64,000 nucleotides of DNA from Bacillus sp. 2B10 (GTDB lineage Bacteria; Pseudomonadota; Alphaproteobacteria; Sphingomonadales; Sphingomonadaceae). Shown one piece after another: positions 1 to 7,951 of this stretch. The notes under the pieces are model-generated. The model did no database searches. It was not told the DNA's origin and worked only from the letters and a program-made list of their open reading frames with translations. The stretch spans positions 1 to 64,000 of the forward strand of contig RPSH01000021.1 in NCBI GenBank assembly GCA_003946805.1. The letters are read 5' to 3'. Each line of letters starts with the position of its first letter. Position 1 is the first letter of the stretch. Position numbers and translations under genes: made by a program.

Positions 1-2788
1 GCCACGCGGGGGTCGGGGCGGCGGCGATGGTCGGCGCACCGCGACGGCTGCGCGCGGCGATCGGCGGCTGCGGGGTCAGGCCGGTAAAGACGCGCTCCCC
101 CTCCCCCGGCGGCACGCCCAGCGCGTCGAACGCCGCGGCGGCCGCGCTGTACCAGCTGAGCGCGGGCGGCACCCCCTGGCAACGGGCGGAAGGTGCGCCG
201 GCGATGACCAGCCGCTCCTCGGCGCGGGTCGCAGCGACGTAGAACAGCCGCCAATGTTCCTCCAGCTCGCGCCGGTCGACCGCCGCGACCGCATCGTCGA
301 CCGGCGTGCCGCGTTCGCCGGCACGCGGGCGGAACACCGGAAATGCCGCCCCGTCATGGCCGTCGGGCGACCATGCGACGATATCGCGCCGGCTGTTGGC
401 GGGATCGATCGCGGCGTCGGCCAGCAGGACCAGCGGTGCCTGCAACCCCTTCGATCCGTGCGCGGTCATTACCCGCACCGCGCCGCCCGACGCCCCGGCG
501 TCGCGCTTGATCTCCACCTCGCCGCGGTCGAACCATTCGACGAAGCGTTGCAGCGACGACGTCGCGACGCTTTCGAACGACAGCGCCGCGTTCAGCAGCT
601 CGTCGATCGGGTCGCGCGCCTCCTCGCCCAGCCGCGCGATCAGCTTGCGGCGGCCATCGAGTTCGCCCGACAGCAGTTCCTCGAGGAAACGATAGGGGGT
701 GGTGAAGTCGGCGCGGCGGAGGATGGGCGACAGATGTTCAACCGCGGTGCTGTTGGTCTGGCGCAGGTGGCGCCAGAGGCTGCCGCCTTCGCGCAGCGCC
801 CCGGCCAGCAGTTGTTCCTGCGTCCAGCCGATCAGGGGAGAGACGAGCAGATTGGCGAGGCTGAGATCGTCGTCCGGCTGCAATGCGAAGCGGATCGCCG
901 CCAGCAGGTCCTGCACCGCCAGCGGCGCGTCGAGGCGCAAGCGGTCGACCCCGGCGACCGGGACCCCTTCCGCATACAGCCGCGCGACGATCAGCGAGGC
1001 GAGGTCGCCGCGGCGCTTGACGAGGATCATGACGTCGCCCGCCTGCAACATCCGCCCCTTGGATTCCAGCGGCAGCGTGCCGATCCAGCCCTTGATCGCG
1101 CGCGCGATCTGGCGGGCGATGACGCGGGTCGAATCGTCGATCCAGCCTTCCTCGTCGTCGCCCGCCGCCTCGACCACGGTCGGTGCCCACAGCGCGACGG
1201 TGCCGGGGCCGGGTACTTCGCTGTCATGGGTTTCGGGCGTGTCGATGCCCATGCCGGGATCGGGCAGCGCGGCGATGGCGGCGTCGACGAATTCCAGCAC
1301 CGGCCGTGTCGTGCGGAAACTGTGGGTCAGCGACAGCGTGTCGAGTTCACGCGCATCGCCGCGATACTCCGCCGGGAGGGCGGCCCGACGGGCGAAGTCG
1401 TGATGGGCCGCGCGGAAATAGATCGGGTCGGTGCCCTGGAACCCGAAGATCGCCTGCTTGTAGTCGCCCACGACGAACAGCGTCCGCATCCCCGCCGCGC
1501 GCACCGCATCGCCGCTGAAATATTCCTCGACCAGCGAGCGGACGATCGCCCATTGCTGCGGATTGGTGTCCTGCGCCTCGTCGATCAGGACGTGTTCGGT
1601 GGTCTGGTCGAGCTTGAAGCGGACCCAGTCGCCGATGCCGGGTTGCGCCAGCAGCTTCAGCGTCTCGCGGATCAGGTCGTCGAAATCGACCGCCCCCGCC
1701 CGGCGCTTGGCACGGACATAGGCATCGGCATAGGCGCGTCCCGCTTCCAGCGCGCCGGCCAGCGCGTCGGCATAGCCCGCCTGCGCCCGGATCGACAGCA
1801 GTTCGGCGGCGCGGGTGCCGACCGCGTCGGCCAGCTCGTCATACTCCGGTTCGGCGGCGAGCAGCTTGGCCGACGCCTTCTTCAGGGTATCCTTCTGGGT
1901 AAAGAACATGCCTCGCACATCGCCCAGCCGCGACGCACGATCGGCGGGGGAACGGGCGAGCCAGTCGAGGATCGCGCCGTGCAGCTTCTGCCCCGTCGCG
2001 GTGCCCCATGCGCGGTTCGCCTCGGCCAGCCGTTCGAGCGCGTCGCAGTCGAAGTCGTCGTCGCTGCACGCCGCGGCGATCACGTCGTCCACATCGCCCG
2101 ACGGCAGGTGGAAGGCGCGGCGCAGGAACGGCTGGATACCGCCCGGCAATTCGGCCATCGCCTGCGGACCCCGGGCACATTCGCGCAGATACCCCTCGGC
2201 CGCGCCTTCGCCCATGCGCAGCGACATCGCGGCGATGGCATCGCCGATGCGGGTGGAGCCGCTGCGCTGTTCCTCGACCAGCAACTCGGCCAGCGCCTCG
2301 CGCGCCATGCCCGCTTCCTCGCGCGCTTCGAGGGGGCGGAAGCCGGGGACCAGTCCCGCCTCGACCGGGAAGCCGGCGAGCAGGCTCTGGCAGAAGCCGT
2401 GGATCGTCTGAATCCGCACGCCGCCGCCCGGCGCGTCGAGCACCCGCGCGAACAGCGTACGCGCACGGGCCAGCAGCGCCGCATCGTTCACATCCTCGCC
2501 CAGCGCGAACAGATCGGCCTTCAGGTCCGCGGTCGGCAACCGCACCCAGCGCGCAAGGCGGCTGGCGACGCGCTCGGCCATCTCCGCCGCCCCGGCCTTG
2601 GTAAAGGTCAGGCACAGGATCGCCGCCGGATCGACGCCGCGCAGCAGCAGGCGGAACACCCGCGCCGACAGGACATGGGTCTTGCCGGTCCCGGCCGACG
2701 CCGACAGCCAGACATGGCGATGCGGGTCGCTGGCCGCCGCCTGGTCGTTCTTCAACCGCTGGAGCGCGCGGACTTCACTCACGGCCAT
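1..2788 (-). CDS. addA: AddA: helicase-nuclease subunit of AddAB, 3' end outside window
   Basis: ATP-dependent helicase/nuclease subunit that, with AddB, unwinds and resects double-strand DNA breaks before RecA loading. About 929 N-terminal residues are visible; the gene runs off the left edge, so the C-terminal nuclease domain is not seen. The UvrD-like Walker A reads ASAGTGKT (residues 30-37). Other SF1A motifs follow: LTFTKAGAAEMAER, QTIHGFCQSLL, LIDEAQDTNPQQW, VVGDYKQAIFGFQG, VMTAHGSKGLQAPLV and FYVAATRAEERL. I chose the ATG at 2788, in frame two codons before a GTG at 2782; it overlaps the end of addB by 14 bp, which indicates translational coupling. It is the last visible gene of the divL-tsaE-amgK-murU-addB-addA run. 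Identity is secure from the motif set and its AddB partner. Confidence 0.95.
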   Translation of the reverse strand, partial: MAVSEVRALQRLKNDQAAASDPHRHVWLSASAGTGKTHVLSARVFRLLLRGVDPAAILCLTFTKAGAAEMAERVASRLARWVRLPTADLKADLFALGEDVNDAALLARARTLFARVLDAPGGGVRIQTIHGFCQSLLAGFPVEAGLVPGFRPLEAREEAGMAREALAELLVEEQRSGSTRIGDAIAAMSLRMGEGAAEGYLRECARGPQAMAELPGGIQPFLRRAFHLPSGDVDDVIAAACSDDDFDCDALERLAEANRAWGTATGQKLHGAILDWLARSPADRASRLGDVRGMFFTQKDTLKKASAKLLAAEPEYDELADAVGTRAAELLSIRAQAGYADALAGALEAGRAYADAYVRAKRRAGAVDFDDLIRETLKLLAQPGIGDWVRFKLDQTTEHVLIDEAQDTNPQQWAIVRSLVEEYFSGDAVRAAGMRTLFVVGDYKQAIFGFQGTDPIYFRAAHHDFARRAALPAEYRGDARELDTLSLTHSFRTTRPVLEFVDAAIAALPDPGMGIDTPETHDSEVPGPGTVALWAPTVVEAAGDDEEGWIDDSTRVIARQIARAIKGWIGTLPLESKGRMLQAGDVMILVKRRGDLASLIVARLYAEGVPVAGVDRLRLDAPLAVQDLLAAIRFALQPDDDLSLANLLVSPLIGWTQEQLLAGALREGGSLWRHLRQTNSTAVEHLSPILRRADFTTPYRFLEELLSGELDGRRKLIARLGEEARDPIDELLNAALSFESVATSSLQRFVEWFDRGEVEIKRDAGASGGAVRVMTAHGSKGLQAPLVLLADAAIDPANSRRDIVAWSPDGHDGAAFPVFRPRAGERGTPVDDAVAAVDRRELEEHWRLFYVAATRAEERLVIAGAPSARCQGVPPALSWYSAAAAAFDALGVPPGEGERVFTGLTPQPPIAARSRRGAPTIAAAPTPAW

Positions 2789-5700
2789 ACCATTCGTCGC
2801 GACGCATCAACTGGTCATATTCGGCATAAGGGGCATATTCGGGGACGAGCTTGGCGACGAACGCCTCGTCGCCGGTCAGGAAACGGGCAACGGCATTCTC
2901 GAAATGCCCCTTGGCAATGGCGACGAAGTCGGTCGCGACCATCCGCCCCTTCGATCCATCGGCGTTGACCGGCGAGGTCATCTTGCCGAAGCGGTCGCCA
3001 TCCTTGGTCAGCGACCAGTATTCGAACGCGGTGGCGGTGCCGCCGATGCCGCCGAAACTCCCGCGTTCGGCCATCAGCCCGAGCAGGCCGAGTTGCAGGC
3101 TGTACCCGGCGGCGACCGCCTTCGCGCTCGGCGCCTTGCCGGTCTTGTAGTCGATGATGGCGAGGCTGCCGTCGCTCGCGCGGTCGATACGGTCCGCCTT
3201 GCCCGACAGCTCGACCCCGGCGATTTCCAGCTTCCCGTCGCATTCGACCCCGGCGACGATCCGCCCTTCGGCCAGCTTCTCATGGGTAAAGGCCGCGACC
3301 CAGTCGATCGCCTCGCGCAACCGCGGCACCCATAGCGCGCGTAGCAGCGGGTGGGTGCGCGGATCATCGGACAGCGCCTGCAACCGGCGGTGCAGCCTGG
3401 CCGGATCGAGCCCGTCCTCGCGCGCCCAGCGTTCGAGCACGCCATGCACTGCCGTCCCCCGCCACGCGGCGGTCGGATCGGCATCGACCGCGTCCATCGG
3501 CGACAGCCGCAACATCCGCCGGGCGTAGAACGCATAGGGGTCGGCCTTCAACCGGTCGACCTCGGTCACCGAGATACGGCGCGGGCGAAGCGCCACCGGC
3601 GGGCGCGGCGCGGGACGATCGGCGGCGGCATAGGCAACAGGCGTATCGATCGCCCGCGCCCAGTCGCGGAGATGCCCGGCGCGCTCCAGACCGTCGTCCA
3701 ATGCCTGCAACCGCAACCACAGCCGCGAGGCGATGGTCGGCGCGGTCGCATCGCGTGCCGCCCGCGTCAGGATCACGTCGCGCGCGCCGAGCGCACCCGC
3801 GAAATCGTGCGCGGCAAGACCGATGCGGCGTTCGAGGCCGGGCAGCCCCAGCTCGGCACGGATACGCGGCGCCAGCCACGGGTCGGGCGACGGCAGCGCC
3901 GGCCAGACGCCTTCGTTCAGCCCGCCGAGGATCATCAGGTCGGCGGTCTGCAACCGTGCTTCGAGCAGGCCGAGAATGGCGAGGCGCGGATGCGCCCCCT
4001 GCGGCGGACGCACCGCCACCTCGTCCAGCAACGTCCGCAGCAGCGCGGGCAGCACGCGCGGGTCGACGACCGGCGGCCCGATCGCCGCCTGTTCCTCCAG
4101 CGCGGCGACCAGTTCGGCGGCGGCGCGCCCTTCGGGACGGCTCCACGCCGCATCGCCCGCCAGTTCGCCCGCCGTTTCGCGCAGCAGTGCCAGCAGTTCA
4201 GCCAGCGGTTGCGGCCCGGCGGCGAAGGCGTTCGCCAGCGGGGTCAGCAGCGGACAGGCCATGTCCCAGAACGACTGCGCCGCCGCGCGGATCGCCGCAT
4301 CGCGCGGCTCGCCTTCGCGCAGATGGCGGTCGATCCCGGCCAGCCCCGGCGCCGGACGCGGCCCCCGCAACGCGCGGTCGAGGCGGCGGACTCCGTCGAG
4401 CCACACGACGCGCGCCTCCGCCTCGCCGCTGCGCACCAGCGGGTGCTTGAGCAGCGCCAGCAACGCGACCGGCGCGAACCCCTGCGCCGCCGCCTCGACC
4501 AGCGCCAAGAGCAACGTGCCCGGCGCGAGCAGTGACAGCGGTTGCCCGGCGGAGTCGTCGACGGTGACGCCCCAGCGCGCCATGTGCGCCGCGACCCGGC
4601 GTGCCAGCATCCGGTCGGGCGTAACCAGCGCCGCGGTCCGCTCGGGCGTCTGCAATGCCTCGCGCAGCGCGATGGCGATCGCCTGCGCCTCCTCGGCCGG
4701 CGTGGCCAGTTCGACCATGCGCACCCCCGACAGGCGGCGGTCGGCGGCGGGCACGTCGATCCAGTGGTGGGTGCGATCGGCCGGGCTGAGCGCGGTGGCG
4801 ATCGCGCGGCTGCGCGTCGGGGTCGCGTCATGCTCGCTCGCCGCCTGCCAGCGGACGAATTCGTGGCGGTTGACGCCCATCCGGTCGAGCAGCAGCTTCA
4901 GATGATATTGCGGATGGGTCTCGATCGACCGCCGCCGTCGCCCGGTCACCGGATCGGGATCGTGCGGCCCCAGCGATGCCCATTCGTCATCGTCCATCGC
5001 GAGGTCGAGGCCGGGCAGCACCACCATGCCGCGCGGCAATCCGGCGACGCAGCGCTGGATGCGGGCGATGGCCGGCGCATTGGTCGCGATCCCCGCCGCG
5101 CAGACGAATCCCTTGGGCGGCTCGACGCTCCACCGCACGCACAGCCGCTTGAGCAGCCGCGTCCGGCGCTCGGCAAGGTCGATCCGCCCCAGCGCCGCCA
5201 GCTCACCCGGCCAGCGATCCAGCACGATGCGGAACAGTTCGAGCGAGCGTTCCCAATGCGCCGACAGCGCTTCGTCGAGGTTCAGGGCGCGCAGCGCCGC
5301 CGGATCGACCTCCTCGACCAATAGCTGGTCGAGCGTCGCGGCAAGGTCGCCCGCCAGTCGCACCGCCTCCGCCCCGTCGACCGGCCGCCCGGCGCGCTGG
5401 CGCTCCTCGCTCACCAGCCGCGCGAGGATCATCCGCCGCGCGAGCGGATCGATCGCCGGCGGGATCGGCGCGGCGTCGGCCGGATCGGCGAAGCTGCCCG
5501 CCCCTTCGTCCAGCTCCGGATCCCCGATCGCGACGAGGCGCGGCAGCAGCAACCCGCCGCCGCTGGCGCGCACGAACGCTTCCTGCACCGTCCGCTTGGC
5601 GCGGTTGGTGGGGACCAGCACCATGCCCTGCGCAAGGCCCAGCGGATCGCCGCCGAACCGGCGGATCAGCCCCACCGCCAACGCATCGGCGAACGCCCGG

Positions 5701-5807
5701 TGGATCGGGATGGTGTAGAGGCCGAGGCGCTTCGCCTCAGAGGCGCGTTTGGCGGCACCGCCTGAAAACTCGCTCTTCCGCGAGTTTTCAATTGCCCCCT
5801 CAGCCAT
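2775..5807 (-). CDS. addB: AddB: nuclease/inactivated-helicase subunit of AddAB
   Basis: Partner of AddA in double-strand-break processing. About 1010 residues, typical of alphaproteobacterial AddB. The C-terminal PD-(D/E)XK nuclease region is visible (IIDYKTGKAPS, with an upstream GxxVHxxLE-like stretch AVHGVLERWA). The N-terminal half begins with the family-typical LYTIPIHRAFADAL. The ATG at 5807 is preferred over an in-frame TTG at 5813; it overlaps the murU stop by 8 bp. Residues of about 7 to 28, before LYTIP, are low in similarity to what I know of the family and are encoded around a perfect 10-bp-stem palindrome (5763-5790), so this leader looks inserted. A downstream start could also be real, but I see no convincing ATG between the palindrome and LYTIP. 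Confidence 0.93.
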   Translation of the reverse strand: MAEGAIENSRKSEFSGGAAKRASEAKRLGLYTIPIHRAFADALAVGLIRRFGGDPLGLAQGMVLVPTNRAKRTVQEAFVRASGGGLLLPRLVAIGDPELDEGAGSFADPADAAPIPPAIDPLARRMILARLVSEERQRAGRPVDGAEAVRLAGDLAATLDQLLVEEVDPAALRALNLDEALSAHWERSLELFRIVLDRWPGELAALGRIDLAERRTRLLKRLCVRWSVEPPKGFVCAAGIATNAPAIARIQRCVAGLPRGMVVLPGLDLAMDDDEWASLGPHDPDPVTGRRRRSIETHPQYHLKLLLDRMGVNRHEFVRWQAASEHDATPTRSRAIATALSPADRTHHWIDVPAADRRLSGVRMVELATPAEEAQAIAIALREALQTPERTAALVTPDRMLARRVAAHMARWGVTVDDSAGQPLSLLAPGTLLLALVEAAAQGFAPVALLALLKHPLVRSGEAEARVVWLDGVRRLDRALRGPRPAPGLAGIDRHLREGEPRDAAIRAAAQSFWDMACPLLTPLANAFAAGPQPLAELLALLRETAGELAGDAAWSRPEGRAAAELVAALEEQAAIGPPVVDPRVLPALLRTLLDEVAVRPPQGAHPRLAILGLLEARLQTADLMILGGLNEGVWPALPSPDPWLAPRIRAELGLPGLERRIGLAAHDFAGALGARDVILTRAARDATAPTIASRLWLRLQALDDGLERAGHLRDWARAIDTPVAYAAADRPAPRPPVALRPRRISVTEVDRLKADPYAFYARRMLRLSPMDAVDADPTAAWRGTAVHGVLERWAREDGLDPARLHRRLQALSDDPRTHPLLRALWVPRLREAIDWVAAFTHEKLAEGRIVAGVECDGKLEIAGVELSGKADRIDRASDGSLAIIDYKTGKAPSAKAVAAGYSLQLGLLGLMAERGSFGGIGGTATAFEYWSLTKDGDRFGKMTSPVNADGSKGRMVATDFVAIAKGHFENAVARFLTGDEAFVAKLVPEYAPYAEYDQLMRRDEWYGRE
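5763..5790. repeat. Palindrome inside the 5' end of addB
   Basis: Perfect inverted repeat: arm tgaaaactcg, 8-base spacer ctcttccg, arm cgagttttca. It lies in frame within addB codons about 6 to 15, and a short AT-richer stretch separates it from the conserved LYTIP start. It has the form of a palindromic element that has entered a reading frame without breaking it, comparable in principle to Rickettsia palindromic elements. In RNA it would form a strong hairpin just after the addB start. Confidence 0.7.
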
Positions 5808-6555
5808 CGGCAAGCACCGCTTCGGTCATCGGGATCGACGCCGGCGTGCCGACATCGAACCACAGCCCCTGATGCACGACGCCATAAGCGCGACCTGCCT
5901 CGATCGCGCGGTTCCAGAACAGGTTGGTCGAGAACGCACCGTCCGGCCAGTCGGCGATGACGCGTGGCGACAATATCTGCACGCCGGTGAACACGAATGG
6001 TGCCAGCCGGCCGGGCTTGCGCCGACCGGTGATGCGGCCCAGCGCGTCGATATGGAAATCGCCCTGCCCGCGGTGGCCATGCGCCAGCGCCTGCGGCACC
6101 AGCAGCAGCAGCGCGTCCATCTTCGCATCGTCCCACAGCGCGCTCAGCAACCGGATCGAATCGACCGGGCCATCGACCCACAGATTGTCCGAATTGACGC
6201 AGACGAAGGGCGCATCGCCGATCAGGTCGCGCGCCTTCACCAGCCCGCCACCGGTCTCCAGCAGCTTCGCGCGCTCGTCGGACACGGCGATGTCGATGCC
6301 CTTCACCCGGTGCCTGAGATGCGCTTCCATCGCATCGGCAAGATAGTGGACGTTGACCACCGCACGCTTCACCCCCGCCCCGCGCAGCCGGTCGAACACA
6401 TGGTCGATCAACGGCTTGCCGGCGACCTCGACCAGCGGTTTGGGCCGCATCGCGGTCAACGGACGCATCCGCTTGCCCAGGCCCGCTGCCAGCACCATCG
6501 CGGTCTCGGGCACCGCCGCCTGCGGGTTGGGGCGGATCGAACGGAGCGTGGTCAT
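5800..6555 (-). CDS. murU: MurU-type nucleotidyltransferase (MurNAc-1-phosphate uridylyltransferase)
   Basis: Cytoplasmic nucleotidyltransferase of about 251 residues expected to convert MurNAc-1-phosphate plus UTP to UDP-MurNAc in peptidoglycan recycling. The N-terminal signature LAAGLGKRMRPLT, followed by RPKPLVEVAGKPLIDHV, is the sugar-nucleotide pyrophosphorylase fold. Metal-site candidates are the aspartate in CVNSDNLWVD and the C-terminal DVGTPAS. The ATG at 6555 overlaps the amgK stop by 4 bp (ATGA), so the larger in-frame upstream ORF is not the gene. The specific MurU assignment rests on adjacency to an AmgK-like kinase; by sequence alone it could act on another sugar phosphate. Confidence 0.85.
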   Translation of the reverse strand: MTTLRSIRPNPQAAVPETAMVLAAGLGKRMRPLTAMRPKPLVEVAGKPLIDHVFDRLRGAGVKRAVVNVHYLADAMEAHLRHRVKGIDIAVSDERAKLLETGGGLVKARDLIGDAPFVCVNSDNLWVDGPVDSIRLLSALWDDAKMDALLLLVPQALAHGHRGQGDFHIDALGRITGRRKPGRLAPFVFTGVQILSPRVIADWPDGAFSTNLFWNRAIEAGRAYGVVHQGLWFDVGTPASIPMTEAVLADG

Positions 6556-7523
6556 GCGAGTTCCTGCGGATCGCCGCGCTTGTGCGGCGGGATGTTGAGG
6601 TCGAACCAGCGCGCGACACCCGCCAGCGCCGGATGGCCGAGATCGCGTTCCAGATAGCGCCAGACGCGCGGGCACAGCGCGCCATAGCGCAGCTTGCCGT
6701 CGCGCCGCCACAGCCGGGTGAAGATGCCGAGGATCTTCGCGTTCCGCTGGGCGCCGAACAGGTGATAGGCCGCGTCGAACCCGTCGCCCACCCCGGTCGA
6801 TTCGCGATAGCGCGCCAGCATCGACGCCTCCACCACCGCCGGCACGTCGCGTCGCGCATCCTGCAACAGCGACACGAGGTCGTAGGCCGGATGCCCCGCC
6901 AGCGCGTCCTGGAAATCGAGCAGCCCCAGCCGCGTATCGTCGAGCAGCATCAGGTTCTCGGCATGATAGTCGCGCAGCACGGTCACCACCGGCATTTCGG
7001 GCAGCGCATCGAACGCCGCGTTCCACGCCGCGCGATACCCCTCGGCATCGACCGACAGCTCTAGCGCGCCGCAATACCATTCGATCAGCAGGTCGGCCTC
7101 GCGCAGGATGAACGCGCGGTCATAGGACGGGACCGGCGCGGCCTCGTGCCGTTGCAGCCGCAGCAGCTGGTCGATCGCCGCGGCATAGAGCCGGCCTTCG
7201 CTTTCCGGCGCGGCGTCGACCGTCTCGCGCATCCGCATGTCGCCGAAATCCTCCAGCAGCATGAAGCCGCTGTCGCTGTCGTCGGCGAGGATGGCGGGTG
7301 CGGAAAAGCCGCGTTCGGTCAGCCACGCCGCCATATGCGCGAACTTGCGCGTGTCCTCGGGCGGCGGCGCATCCATCAGCACCGCGCTGCGCCCCGCCTC
7401 GATCACGCGATAGTATCGGCGGAACGACGCGTCGACCGCCAGCGGCAGGATCTGCGCATCGGCCCAGCCGGCATGCGCCAGGAAATCGGATGCCGCGTCG
7501 CGCGGGTTCAGGTCAGCGGCCAT
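6552..7523 (-). CDS. amgK: AmgK-like anomeric MurNAc/GlcNAc kinase (APH fold)
   Basis: Aminoglycoside-phosphotransferase-fold kinase of about 323 residues. AmgK phosphorylates the anomeric carbon of MurNAc and GlcNAc, feeding MurU and bypassing de novo UDP-MurNAc synthesis, the target pathway of fosfomycin. Visible motifs: the catalytic loop LRDYHAENLM, then LGLLDFQDA supplying the metal-binding Asp. The start ATG at 7523 (MAADLNPRD) overlaps tsaE by 16 bp and its stop overlaps murU by 4 bp, so the three are translationally coupled. The kinase alone would be annotated only as a phosphotransferase-family protein; the amgK-murU pair is what gives the function. Confidence 0.87.
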   Translation of the reverse strand: MAADLNPRDAASDFLAHAGWADAQILPLAVDASFRRYYRVIEAGRSAVLMDAPPPEDTRKFAHMAAWLTERGFSAPAILADDSDSGFMLLEDFGDMRMRETVDAAPESEGRLYAAAIDQLLRLQRHEAAPVPSYDRAFILREADLLIEWYCGALELSVDAEGYRAAWNAAFDALPEMPVVTVLRDYHAENLMLLDDTRLGLLDFQDALAGHPAYDLVSLLQDARRDVPAVVEASMLARYRESTGVGDGFDAAYHLFGAQRNAKILGIFTRLWRRDGKLRYGALCPRVWRYLERDLGHPALAGVARWFDLNIPPHKRGDPQELA

Positions 7524-7951
7524 CGGCTTTCCCAAGCGTCCGGCACCCGCGCTGTCAAGCGCCGCCCGCCCGCTTCGTCGAACGCCAGCGACAGCCAGAG
7601 CGCTTCGGGCCACGGATCGTCGCCCAGCCGCTCGGGCCATTCGACCAGCAGCGCACCGTCGTCCAGCGCATCGTCGAGCCCGAGTTCCAGCGCCTCGTCC
7701 GGATGCTCGATGCGGTAGAGATCGACGTGCAGCACGCTCATCCGGATTTCGGGCGGGTCATAGGGCTGCACGATCGCGAAGCTCGGCGACGGCGCCTCCC
7801 CCGCCAGCCCCAAAGCCGCCAGCACGCCGCGCGCGATGCTGGTCTTGCCCGCCCCCAGCGGCCCCGACAGCGCGACCACATCCCCGGCGCGCAGCACGGC
7901 GGCGATCGCCGCGCCGAACGCGTGGGCGGCGGCTTCGTCGGGCAGGTACAT
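7508..7951 (-). CDS. tsaE: TsaE, tRNA t6A biosynthesis ATPase
   Basis: Small ATPase (147 residues) that works with TsaB, TsaC and TsaD to make N6-threonylcarbamoyladenosine at position 37 of ANN-decoding tRNAs. The P-loop SGPLGAGKTS is near residue 32, followed by the family motifs SPSFAIVQ and VLHVDLYRIE and the C-terminal LLVEWPERLG. The ATG at 7951 shares one base with the divL stop (TGATG), supporting this start over the long in-frame extension. The length matches the family. It is embedded in the divL to addA operon. Confidence 0.95.
   Translation of the reverse strand: MYLPDEAAAHAFGAAIAAVLRAGDVVALSGPLGAGKTSIARGVLAALGLAGEAPSPSFAIVQPYDPPEIRMSVLHVDLYRIEHPDEALELGLDDALDDGALLVEWPERLGDDPWPEALWLSLAFDEAGGRRLTARVPDAWESRWPLT

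Noticed and set aside
254..2968. 904-residue open frame on the plus strand
   Set aside because: It is antisense to addA, whose helicase motifs are intact. High GC produces long shadow frames; its sequence is Arg/Gln-rich low complexity without any domain.
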